A DNA stretch of 64,000 nucleotides from Rhynchopus sp. YZ270_cl-10. Lineage: Eukaryota; Euglenozoa; Diplonemea; Diplonemida; Diplonemidae. The position numbers and the translations under genes are program-made. Positions 1 through 11,200 of this stretch are shown here, one piece after another (position 1 is the first letter of the stretch; each line of letters begins with the position of its first letter). The DNA lies in the NCBI GenBank assembly GCA_964035575.1, contig OZ037882.1:1240001-1304000 (forward strand), in the 5' to 3' direction. A model generated the notes under the pieces. It ran no database searches. It saw only the letters and a program-made list of their open reading frames with translations, and was not told the origin of the DNA.

Positions 1-437
1 AGGTACTGTAGGTACTGTAGGTACTGTAGGTACTGTAGGTACTGTAGGTACTGTAGGTACTGTAGGTACTGTAGGTACTGTAGGTACTGTAGGTACTGTA
101 GGTACTGTAGGTACTGTAGGTACTGTAGGTACTGTAGGTACTGTAGGTACTGTAGGTACTGTAGGTACTGTAGGTACTGTAGGTACTGTAGGTACTGTAG
201 GTACTGTAGGTACTGTAGGTACTGTAGGTACTGTAGGTACTGTAGGTACTGTAGGTACTGTAGGTACTGTAGGTACTGTAGGTACTGTAGGTACTGTAGG
301 TACTGTAGGTACTGTAGGTACTGTAGGTACTGTAGGTACTGTAGGTACTGTAGGTACTGTAGGTACTGTAGGTACTGTAGGTACTGTAGGTACTGTAGGT
401 ACTGTAGGTACTGTAGGTACTGTAGGTACTGTAGGTA
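1..437. repeat. 9-bp tandem satellite (AGGTACTGT)n
   Basis: About 48 head-to-tail, essentially perfect copies of the 9-mer AGGTACTGT run from the window edge to 437, so the true array is longer. The unit is unlike known telomere repeats such as TTAGGG. The core of the adjoining inverted-repeat element (about 515-590) contains acagtacctacagtac, the reverse complement of nearly two units, so the satellite probably grew out of that core. No 5' exon of the next gene is visible in or after the array, so the array may lie inside an intron of that gene. Confidence 0.97.
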
Positions 438-442
438 CGGGT

Positions 443-667
443 TTCGCACTTTTTCCGCACTTTTTCCGCACTTATTCGCACTTTTACCATGTTGGCTTGC
501 TGACTGTGTCTGTGTACCTGTGTAGGTACACAGGTACACAGTACCTACAGTACACAGTATTCTGTGGGTACCTACCGTACCTGTACCTGTGTGCCTGTGT
601 ATTTGGCAAAGACAGTCAGTAAGCCTACATGCTAAAAGTGCGAACAAGTGCGGAAAAAGTGCGAATC
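443..667. mobile_element. MITE-like element with ~57-bp terminal inverted repeats
   Basis: The left end (443-about 505, beginning ttcgcactttttccgcac) matches the reverse complement of the right end (about 607-667) over about 57 positions with only a few differences. The left arm carries one extra ccgcacttttt unit. The centre is rich in gtac and acctgt palindromes. There is no coding capacity, so this looks like a non-autonomous DNA transposon or foldback element. No target-site duplication can be assigned because the left edge abuts the satellite. Confidence 0.75.
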
Positions 668-802
668 AGACCCCTTCAGCCACACCATGTACGGTAGCAA
701 TTTGTGGAACGTAGGCTCTTCTTCCCACCCACTTTCTCGCGTTTTCCGCTTTTTTACATTTTCCAATGTTCCTTTTACACAAACACCCTTTCATCTCTCC
801 AG

Positions 803-3800
803 GCTGCACAATCCCCGTATATCCCGGGGTGCCGCTAGTTCTCACCGTGACCGCCGCTGTTGAGGCTGCCCTGCCCCCTTCCCTGGAGGGGCTGACTGTG
901 CACCGCTGCCCAGCCTATTCGTCTGAGAACCTCTTTGGTATGTTTCTAGCACCGGTAAAAATAAATAAATTTTCTTGGTGTGTGACTGAGTGTGGGGATG
1001 CGTTCAAGAATTAAACTCTCTTCCCCCCAAACCCCCTTTCGTCTCTGGTTTTCTTTATCCAAACGTGGAGCGGATGCGTAATAATTTTGGCTGCTGAGTG
1101 CTGTTGAGTGGTTCACACGAAAGACAAGCATCTCTGCTCAGCCCGGTGGTTTTATTTTTGTAGATGACTGACAGAGAATAAGGTTCATCTAACCAAACGT
1201 TTCTTTGTATGTTGTATAGACCACTCACCCCCCTTTTACAGACATCTTGGAGTCATTGATATGTCAAAACAACGAAAAAAACGGTGAGACGCGGATGCTA
1301 GCACGGTCTGTCGTCTCGCAGCTCTCCTCCTACTCGATGAAGGGGAAGCAGCGTCTTGCGTCGTTCATTGGAAAGTACAGTAAAACTGCGAAGATCAGTC
1401 GACCTGCGGCATTGGTGTTGGGCATGCACTTGCTTATGCATAAAAACGTGGACCGAGAAAAACTGTTGAAGGAGAAGTGGACGAGCGATCTTGTGACCGA
1501 GAGTCTGGCAGTGCTTCCGCCTAAGGGTGCGGTGGATGATTCGAAGACGATGGCCGACTTTATCAAAGTGGATGACAAAAGGAAGACCATCCATCTTGTC
1601 GACGACGGCGTCACCCTCGGAGTAGCAAAATGCCGTGTGGACGGCATGCAAACCCGCATCGCCGAATCTCCCATCGTCCCTATCCCTGCACTCCGCAAAA
1701 ACCTTTCCAGCATCTTTGCGACCCGAGCCCTCCGCATGCCTTTGCTGTTGGAAGGTGCGCCTGGTATTGGCAAGAGCTTTCTGGTTGAGTCTGCTGCTGC
1801 GTTGCTAGGCGCGAAGTTTGTGAGGGTGCAGTTTAGTGCGGGGACAACAGTGTCTCATTTGTTTGGTGCGTCGATTCCGACTATTGATAATGGGATGCGG
1901 GTGTTTAAGAGACAGGAGGGGGTTTTGGGTGAGGCTTTGAGGACTGCGTCAAAGAAGTGTGAGGTGTGGGTGTTGTTGGATGAGCTGAACCTCGCACCCC
2001 CTGAGGTGCAGCAGGCGTTGTCGCCTATGCTCGAGGAGGGTGCGGATGAGTTGGTTGTGTCTGCCACAGAGCGTTACCCTATGAAGCATATACGCATCTT
2101 CGCAGCTGTCAACCCTGCCACAATAGGCGGTGGTCGCTCCCACCTCCCCCCCTCCGTAAAAGACCTCTTCGCCATCGTCCACCTCCAAGACCTCGACTGC
2201 AGCGAGGCGCTCTGGATTGCACGCAGCAAATTCAAAAACGTGCTCAACATTTTCTCCTCAACGCTTCTTGAGTCGCTCCTCGCAGAACTGACGTACATTC
2301 ATGAACAGGTCTACAGAGACATCGCTGAAGGCAGGTTCGGGCAGGACCGAGGCGAAAGCTCAGCAGGCATCGTGAACCTGCGTACCTTAGAAAAGGTTGT
2401 GCTTCTGTTAGCGGCGCGGCTCGGACGGAAGGCAAGGTCTGTGACATTGAATGCAGACGACAACCATGACATTCTGAACATCAAGTCGTTCTTCTTGCAG
2501 GTCCTGGAGGTCATCTATCAGTGGCAGTTTCCGTCTCCTAAAGACAGGGCGCGGGTGTCGAATTACATTCGTAGTATTGCGAAGAGGCTGGGCACGTTTG
2601 TGAACCAGCACCCAAACATCGAGGCATATGGGGATGGGGAGTTGATCAAGTTCGGGCAGGCCTGCATGCTGCGTGGTGCGCACCCGATGCACTCACCGCC
2701 ACTGCCGCCTTCGTACTCGCTGTGCCACAGACTTGCTGCGTTGGCATGTGCCTCAGGGAGTTCGCTTGGGGTGTTGCTAGAGGGTGCCTCGGCTTCAGGG
2801 AAGACGTCCCTGGTTCGAGAGTTCGCACGCATCTGCGGGCAGAAGCTGCGTGTGATCCCCGTAACACCGAACACAGAGGTGTCTGAGCTGCTTGGGATGT
2901 GGGTCCCATGGAAGGGCTTGGGTGCTGACAGTCAGGGGCTCTCGCAGGCGTTTGGGCATGAGGCCGCAAGGGTGGCCGCGATGTACATCTCGTCAGAGGA
3001 GGCGAAGCTGGAGGAGAACAACGCAGTGGTGGCCCATGTGCGTGAGGAGCTTAAGCGGCACATCCGTGCGATCCTGCACGACAAGGCGACGGAGCCGCAG
3101 AAGATCGTGCACAGCACCCTGCGCCTCTGTGCGACACTCACAACGACAAGCTTTGCAAAGAGAATGTCACGTCTCAGCCAGCTCCACGAGGAGGTGGTCA
3201 CAATGACATTCCACTTCGCAGAGTCACAACTCATCCACGCGATCAACGACGGGGACTGGGTTCTCCTTGACAACATCGATTGGGCACCACCTGCGGCCAT
3301 TGAACGTTTGAACTGTCTTCTTGAGGCCGACGCGTCGTTCAAGCTTGTTGAACGTGGTGACGGAGAGGTGACGATCAAGAAGGGGTCCGGCATACACGAG
3401 AACTTCAAGATGTTCTTCACGGCGAACCCTTCTCGCAAACATGCCTCAAAGCTGTCGAGTGCGTTCCTCAACAGAGTGGTGCGGCTGGTGCTTCAGCCCT
3501 TTGGACAGACGCAGAGCGTCTCCGAGAAGCGCCACCAGCCTGCAGACACTTCGTTGCCGAACGCGATATTCTTTACCCTGAACCCGGAGGCGGTCGACAT
3601 CCGCTTCTGGCAATACCTCTGCACACGCTTTCACGAGTATGCAACCGCTAGACAGCCGATTCTGAGCATTCGCTGCCTGCGACACTGCCTCGACAAATGG
3701 CGGGACGACATTGTGGCACACTCAAGCACGCACACTTCGCTGTTCCTGCTGTGCCACAACCTCCTCACTACTTATACTCAGGTCTGCCCGAGGGAAGCTG

Positions 3801-6800
3801 GTGGGTTTGTGAAGGATCTGCGAATGGTGCTTGCGGAGACTCATGTGCTGATGGACAAGGTCAAGAAGCGCACTGAGCTTATGCGGGACCGTGAGAAGAG
3901 TGTGGACGTGGCGGAGGAGGAGCCAGAGGAGGAGCCTATGGAGTCGATGATGTTGGATTCACCTGAGGGGCAGCCGCAGATGGAGACCGCGTTGCCATCA
4001 CCGCCTGCAGACTTGCAGGAGGAGGCAAGCACCCCCTCCGATGATGACATCAGCCTCGATGACGAAGTGCTTGTCAAGCCAAGCATCGTCAACATGCAAG
4101 ATGCCTGCCTCCAAAGCATGAAGAGCACCACCCTCAAGGAACGCACCGAACAAGAGGATCTTGTCTCCTGCGATAAAGACGCCCTCATAGCCCTGGCAGA
4201 AGAACTGTTCCGCATGTCCGGTGAGAAGCAAGGTGGTGTCGTGGAGGAGCTCCTCGCAAACCTAGTCTGCGCACCAAGCAAAAACCTTGCCGAGTGTGTG
4301 TACACCAGCTGCAAAAGGCAGCACGAACGCTTTGGGAAATTGTACCCTAAAATGACGGAGATCCACCTCTTTGTGATGCTTCTGTACACAATGGAAGGGC
4401 CAGACATTGACAGGCTCTTGGGGTTCGACGGCGTCCCGTACTGGTCGACGACGGACGAAGACATGAAAACTGCGTGGCGTGCGTACCGCAAGAAGTACAC
4501 AAAGCGCAACTCTGGGCTCTACACCCTTGTCAACACAAACCTGCGCTGCGCTGTCGATAGCTCTGCGGAGCAGAAGGACAAGGACAATGCGATGCTGACC
4601 CTGAAGCCTTGGATCAAGACCGTCTGTCTGCAGATGACGCTGTGCGAGAGCATACACCCACCGCAGTGCTACCGCGCCATGCGTATGCCAGCAGAGATCG
4701 TCAAACGCTTTGCGGCAATGGAGGTAGGTACGTTACTCGGGTGGGCCTCCCCCAGCTCGACATCGAAGCGGCCATGCAACGACTTCCTCGGGAAAGAATC
4801 TACCGAGAACTGCCGCTTCCTCATCAGGGGTGTCAAGCGTGGGTTGGATCTGGAGCACATCTCTAAGTACAAGGGGGAGGAGGAGATTCTGCTGCCACCC
4901 TTCACGCTTCTCAAGGTCACAGGGTCGAAGCGCACCGACATCGGCTCAGGTTTGACATGTCTCGAGGTGGAGGCTGAAGTGGCACAGATGGTGTGCTGGG
5001 ATGAGCCACACCTCCGTGTACACCTCGACACCTTCCTCGCAGACGCACGCGACGGGATGAACCGCATCAAATACAAAATCACGAAGCGGAACGAAGTGCA
5101 GTCCCTGCTGCTCCCGCTGAAGTGCGACAACCCGCTGGACCCCAACGCAGCAGCCTTCTTCGCGAAGGGGTCACTGCCGTTCAACAACGATGAGACAGCG
5201 GTCACTTCGGAACCCCTTTCAGAGGACATACGGGAGTCTGAATGTCTTAGTTCTGTCTCGTTTGCGGCTTCCGAAGCGTCGTGTCAACAGTTTCGGAACA
5301 AGAAGCAGACCATTGTTGGTGCGGCTGCCCTGCCTGCTGAGATCCGTGCGGCGTTGAAGCCTGACTCTGCCGCAACAGAGTCTGCCTCGGACGGGCTGTG
5401 CGCACTGCTGCCGTGCAACACGTTCACGCGGTATGAAGCAGCTGCGTCGGGTGTCGAGCTCTACATACCCGGCCTCATCAAAGCCATCACAACGAACTTC
5501 ACATACAACAAAGTCTTCGCCACAAAGTCTGCAGGCGGTGCCCGTGCATACGGCTGCGTCATTGCTATCGACGCAGCAGCGCTCAACTCCACCGACGAAG
5601 GCCTAGCCCGGGGCTACCTTGAGCTGGTAGGAGTGCTCCGTGCCGCACTTTCCATGAACGACTTTGACCCGTGTGTGGTTCTCTGCTCGGAGGTAGGGTG
5701 CCACTGTGTGCATACGTCGGGGGAGTGGGACGACACATCCACGTTTGCGCTTCTTGTCCACGCAAAGCAGCTGGGCGAGGAGAAGGGGGTCGAAGGGAAC
5801 CAGGGCGATATTCTGCGTCTGGTGTGCTCGATGGCGAAGGGGATGCGGGGGAAGGCGAAGCAGGTGTTCTTTTTGACGATGTCCGACGTCTCGTTTGAGG
5901 CCGACCAGGTGACCGAGACGTTGCAGGATGCGGAGCAGAGTGGTGTCAATGTGCTGGGTGTTGGGCTCGTCCCGACGATCCACACTGCTCTGCCGAAGGC
6001 CATCTCGCTGTCGTCACCTGCGTTGTTGGGGAAGGCGCTTTCGACCTTCCTGCAAGGGCCGTACGCACCGCCCACCCCCATTGCCGGTGGGAAGGACGCT
6101 GTGCAGGAGAAGGAGATCTTCTGGGGCCGCCACCACGCCAGCATCGAGATCGAGGACTTCACAGCCAGGGCCACACAGGCCACCGCTGCAAACCTGTTCT
6201 CCCTCGAAAGCGCGAAGCTTTCCAACCCCCAGCCGAAGACGTGGTACATCACCGTCACCTCCGACGCACCTGTCTACGTTGGGGTAGGGTCTCCCCATAT
6301 CAAACCTGCGGAGGACCTCTCCAAGCTGGACGGCACAGGTGTCGTGTGGCACTCCGCCACAGGTGTGACCTCGGGAGGCAAGACCGCAAAGAAGTACTCT
6401 ACCCTGAACAAGGCGTACTTTGAGGTCTCCATTCTCGTGGTCAACGACGTGTTCCACGTGAAGGCATGCGATGGCAAGTACACAGTCTTCTTCGACACCC
6501 CCTGCACACTCACCGAGGCGCATCTCCTATTAAGTTTTTCAGGCGAGGGCGAAGTCAGTGTGTGCGAGAAGCGAGAAAAGAAGACCAAGGACGCATGGAT
6601 CAAAGCAGGGAAGTACATTGAAATCGAAAGCCCTACCAAGATCTCAATCACAAGTGCAAAACACTCTGCCGCTATCCGTGGCGGTATCAAGTCTGGGAAG
6701 AAGGTGTGGAAAGTGATCATCACAGGGAAACCCAACGGAAGCATGGTGGGCATTGCCACGAAGAACGTGGTCCTAGACGGTGCGCTCTATAGGAAGCCTA

Positions 6801-7039
6801 CTACGTGGTACATCTCCAATCATGGCAAATGCCAGCATGGAGATGAGGGCTTCGATGGGAAGCCCTTTAGCTCACAAAGAAACGAGATCACCGTGAAGCT
6901 TGACATGGATGCGCGCACTGTCCAGTTTGCTGTTGATGGGTCGCTCATAGACAAATTCTTGCGCATCGAAGCAGACGTGGTGGAGGTGCACCCCCTGGTG
7001 GGGCTGTACAGCAAAGGGCAGGTCGGTGAGTACATTTAA
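803..7039 (+). CDS. Midasin/VWA8-like protein: tandem AAA_5 ATPase, acidic linker, VWA, SPRY (5' partial)
   Basis: Exons are 803-937 and 1242-7039, joined in phase by intron 938-1241 (GTATGT...TTTTACAG). The first visible exon has no Met and starts in phase 1, so earlier exons are missing or lie beyond the window. AAA module 1 has Walker A EGAPGIGKS (about 1750) and Walker B WVLLDELNLAPPE (about 1970). AAA module 2 has EGASASGKT (about 2780) and WVLLDNIDWAPP (about 3256). An Asp/Glu-rich linker (3900-4070) resembles the midasin acidic region. A VWA-like domain (about 5540-6060) keeps the fold pattern, but its MIDAS reads DAAALNS instead of DxSxS, so metal binding is probably lost. The C-terminus (6240-7036) holds SPRY-like beta repeats ending in VKLDMDARTVQFAVDG. 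Midasin and VWA8 remodel complexes by ATP-driven pulling on a MIDAS-bound partner; C-terminal SPRY repeats are not usual there. The precise substrate is unknown. Confidence 0.85.
978..1088 (+). repeat. 111-bp dispersed repeat, copy 1 (in intron of the AAA-VWA gene)
   Basis: It starts gtgtgtgactgagtgtgggg and ends gcgtaataatttt. It is about 90% identical by eye to 30865-30975 and 38892-39005. All three copies are on the + strand. This copy lies inside intron 938-1241. Confidence 0.9.
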
Positions 7040-8225
7040 GATGTCGACGATCCGAATGAGGGGGGAAAAGAGGCCCGAGAAGGTTCGTTTTGCAACTTCC
7101 TCCGTGGTTTTTTGTGGTGGAAGCGTGCAATGCAACAAACGGTCGAGATCTGATCAAGCGAAACGGATATATTTTCGGGCATGACACTTGTGACATTTCG
7201 TAGGAAATCTTTTAGTATACGCGAAGACGATTCTTGTGCTCCTCATTCTCCCCCACACTATGTCAATACAGCAGGTTAGACCGTTTGGTCTGGGAGGGTT
7301 TGGGGTTTCTTCTTTCTCTCAATCTTGAACAATTTCGAGAGGATTTTTTACACCTCGTCCCGAGTTTTTGTCCGAGAATACGGTTACTAATTAGTTACTC
7401 CACTAAATAAATCGAGCAAAAATATGGTGAACTCAGCGGAGCCCGGTTTTAAAAGTGCCAAAAACGACCTTTTCGTTTTGACGCATTGTGAGTTCCTCAA
7501 ATGCAATGCTAAAAGGAAATTGAACACCGTACCCTACTCCCATCCTTTTTCCGTTTTTCTAATCCGGGGCGGGTTGGAGTAGAGCCACATTTCACCAACA
7601 GGTCGAGGTGTGTGCGTTTCACCACAACCTCTCCTTTTGTCTTTATTGTCTTTATTGCTTTATTGTTATTGGGGGTGGGGGAAAAACATAAAAAGGAAAA
7701 GTAGGGTGCGGTTTCAATTTTGCATAAAAAGTTCGGAACCCAGAAACGTCCAATGGGCCGTTTTGAGGGTTTTCGCTGAAACTCGGGTCCCCAACACAGC
7801 TCAAGTTGGGGACCTCCGGCGGAATATGAAAATTCCTCGGTTATCCAATTCGGCACTTCATTGATAGCAATTCGTGCCCCAGGCACACGGGTACACGAAT
7901 TGTCAGTAACCTCAGTACATTTATAACAAAGAAAGGGCGGTCATGGCACCCAGAGCGAAGCCACGGTACGCAACATTTCAAAAAAATGCGCTTAAAATTG
8001 CACATTTTTACAGCCAAACTATGTAATGGGAAGGGTGGGTTGCAATCTTACACCTACACGTAACCGTGCTTTGTGGTGTTTGGGTTCAGCCACAGGCGTG
8101 GCTCTCTTGGCCACTGCGGCTGTATCGCTGTCAGGGATGGGTGGAATGAATGTGGGGGAGGACCTGTCCACAACACACAAACAGGACAACACACCAACCT
8201 CTGTGAACAAACACACAACACTAAG
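7040..8225. other. Intergenic region without a recognisable gene
   Basis: T-rich spacer between the AAA-VWA gene and the NACHT gene. It holds a small hairpin near 7867-7903 (caattcgtg ... cacgaattg). Short open frames on both strands show no family resemblance. The frame upstream of the NACHT start is open from 8073 but reads as leader sequence. Confidence 0.6.
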
Positions 8226-11200
8226 ATGGGCTCCGTAGTCTCGAAGAAGCAACAGTACGACGTTGCGAAGTCCATTCTATGCAAGGACAGGCACGTCGAC
8301 GCAGTGTACGGCAGAAGCAGGAGGACAATGCTGCACAGTGCCGTGCTTGCGGGTGATGTGGAGGCAGTGCGGTTTCTTGTGCAGAGCGGGGCAGGGAACG
8401 TGCGTGACAGGGACGGGAAGGTGCCGCTGTGGTACGCACTGCAGCACAGGGACGCGGATGTGCGGGGGCGACTTGAGGCGGAGCTGGGGGCGCATGCAGT
8501 ACAGATCCTTGTGGAGGTGGAGGATGCTGTGCAGGTGTACCTCACTCACGGTGTCGCCACAACAACAACAACAAGAACAACAGGTGTGGCAGTGGAACGG
8601 AGCAGTGAAGATGCAACGACAGCACCTCTGACTGACCCTCACATGGACATGGCGAAAGACACGAACACCTCGACTGGAGACAGGCACCTGGGAGAGGACG
8701 ATCTCGACGGGGACATGAGTGCACTGCGGCACATAGACGGGCGGAAGGTGGAGTGGCTGCGGAAAGCAGACGACAGCAACAAGAACAGCAATGGAGGTGA
8801 AGACCTGCTGTGCTGGCTGCGTGATCTGCCAAAGGTGGATCGGCCGTTGGGCTACACAGACGAACACGTGCGGCACATGGAGGCGGGGTTCCGTGTAGTG
8901 TGCAAGCGTCTGCTGGAGGACATCAAAAAGCGGAGGGAGGCTGCTGAGACACGTGGTGGGCACGTGGAGGTGGAGGACTGGATGGCGGCACGCGACCCGT
9001 TTGAGCTGCTGCTGTCGGGGTTCCTGTTCACGTCTGACTGTGTGGAGTATGTGCTGGACAGCGGCGGGGATGTTGTGTGCGACGAGAAGAAGGGCACAGC
9101 GCAGATTGCGAAAGGGACTGACGGGGAACTGCGGTACATCAAACTGACGGAGCGGGCTGTGCTGGACAACCACGGGAGTGCTGCTGATGTGAAATCGCAG
9201 TCGCTTGCGCTGTACATGACGATGAACACTGCGATGCGTGCTGTGGGGCAGCTGGCTGCGGTGAAGGAGTGGAAGGGGACACCTGAGAAGACAGCACTGA
9301 ACGTGTTTGAGCTGTCGCCCGCACCCCCGCAGCTGCACGTGATTGCGACCTTTGCGCCGCTGATCCGTGGTCTGGACCGGCTGATTGGGAGCCGGCGGAA
9401 GCAGCTGCGGACTGTGTTCCGCGGGATCGATGTGAACGTGTCTGCGAAGTACGCGCTGAATACACACATTGTGTGGAACAGCTTCACGTCGACAACACTG
9501 AAGCGGGATGTGGCTCGGAGCTTCATGTACGGGAAGGGGGGCACGTTCTTTGTGGTGGTGGCGAAGGAGGGTGCTGCAGACGTGAAGTTCTCGTCTGTGT
9601 ATGCTTCGGAGGACGAGCTGCTGTACACAGCGAACATCGAGTACCGGGTGCAGTGGAAGCTTTCGCCGACGTTGCTGCGGATGATGGGGCTGCGCTTTGA
9701 CGTGATTGTGATGCAGGAGGTGTGTTCTGGTGTGGGGAAGGGTGTGGGTGTGGGGGAGACGAGTGCGGCTGAGCAGGTGGGTGCGCTGCAGGAGGTGATG
9801 GGACACACAGTCGCGTTCTTCGAGGACTACCTTGCGCAGTACGTGGAGGGGCGTGTGGGGGACGACACACGTGTGGATGATTCGGAGACACGTCCGCTGA
9901 TGGAGGAGGCGCGGAAGTGGCTTCGTGCACGTGGAGGTGGAGGTGGAGGTGGGAAGCAGATGTCTTCCGTGTGCACACAGGCAGCAGCGGGCACAGAGCG
10001 CAAGCCTGATGTGGAGGCGAGAGAAGAAAGACAAGGGACGTGTGGTGTGCTGTGTGTGATCGGAGAAGGAGGGAGCGGGAAGACGTCTGCTTCGATTGCA
10101 ATTCTGAGCGACCTTGCAACGTCTGCGAGGAAGAGCGAAAGCACCAGCAACGAAGACACAACAACAAGCAGAAACAGAAACAGAAACAGCGTGGTGAGTG
10201 ATGTGACTACAGCTGCGGATGCGAAGCCGTACTTCCCTGTGTTTGTGGCGCTGCCGACTGTGAAGCAGCACCTGCTTGAGAAGGGAGGGCTGGACAGGTT
10301 TGTGCTGGAGTCGTTTGCGCTGCGGGAGGCGGACCGTGCGTTCCTTGCGGAGACGTACGAGGTGGTGCTGGTGCTGGACTCGCTGGACGAGGTGGGGCTG
10401 ACGCAGGAGGATGTGGGTGCTGTGGTGGCTGAGGGTGGCCTTCTGTGCCGGCACCCGTGGGTGGAGGCACACTGCAGCGCTGTTGTTACTGTGCGTGGTG
10501 AGTACCTGAAGGGTGTGGGCACGTCTCCGTCTGGTGTGTGTGGGGCTGGTGTGCGTGCTCTGTACATACAGCCGTTCAGAGAGGTGGATGCGAGAACGTA
10601 CATCAAGCGTGCAAACACAGCCTGGGAGAAGGAACACAAAGAGAAGAAGGAGAAGGAGAAGGAGAAGGAGAAGGAGAAGGAGAAGTCATCCCACAAGGAA
10701 GAGCGCACAGTCTTCGTGCGTGAGGAGGACGTTGAGGGACTTGTGCTGCTGCGGAACCCGTTTGTGCTGCACATGGCGTGCCACGCGCAGTGCAGCGGGA
10801 AGGCTTCTGAGGAGGTGATCTACGAGACCTACCTGGAGACGTGGACGAAGAAGGAGATGGCGTCTGGTGGAGTTGCTGTTGCTGTTTCAGATGTGTCTTT
10901 GGAGGATGTGCTGCGTGCAGGGGAGCTTGTTGCATGCAGGATGCTGGAGACAAACGAGTGGCAGGGGACTGTGGGTGTGGCGTCGGAGCTTCTTGATTCG
11001 CAGCACGGTGTGTGTGAGGCTGTGCGGGATGCGTGCTTCCGCTGCCTGCCGTTGCGGATTGAGGACTTTGGGGAGGAGCGGAGTGCGTTCACGTTCCGGC
11101 ACAAGTCGCTTGGGGAGCACCTTGCAGCACGGCGGCTTGCACGTGATCCAGCAGGGACACTGGGGGCGCTGGTGCAGCGGAGCTTCAGCAAGGACTCGCA

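Noticed and set aside
1-437. Telomere
   Set aside because: The 9-mer AGGTACTGT is not like known telomere repeats, and an interstitial element and gene follow directly.
687-693. ATGTACG as first exon of the AAA-VWA gene (ATG 687, donor GTAGCA)
   Set aside because: Phase would fit, but the donor breaks the GTATG rule seen in all ten firm introns, and a two-codon exon is unsafe.
7023-7034. Splice donor gtgagtac near the end of the AAA-VWA gene
   Set aside because: It matches a general eukaryote donor but not this genome's GTATG rule; the SPRY domain ends normally at the stop codon.
7509-7886. 125-codon minus-strand frame
   Set aside because: No similarity, crosses simple-sequence tracts, no splice or leader signals.
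8073-8225. Earlier in-frame start of the NACHT protein
   Set aside because: The extra 51 residues are untypical leader sequence, and ATG 8226 creates a good myristoylation site.
8277-10637. 786-codon minus-strand open frame opposite the NACHT gene
   Set aside because: Composition is His/Arg/Leu-heavy, a mirror of the GC-rich coding strand; no domain is seen, while the plus strand has clear motifs.
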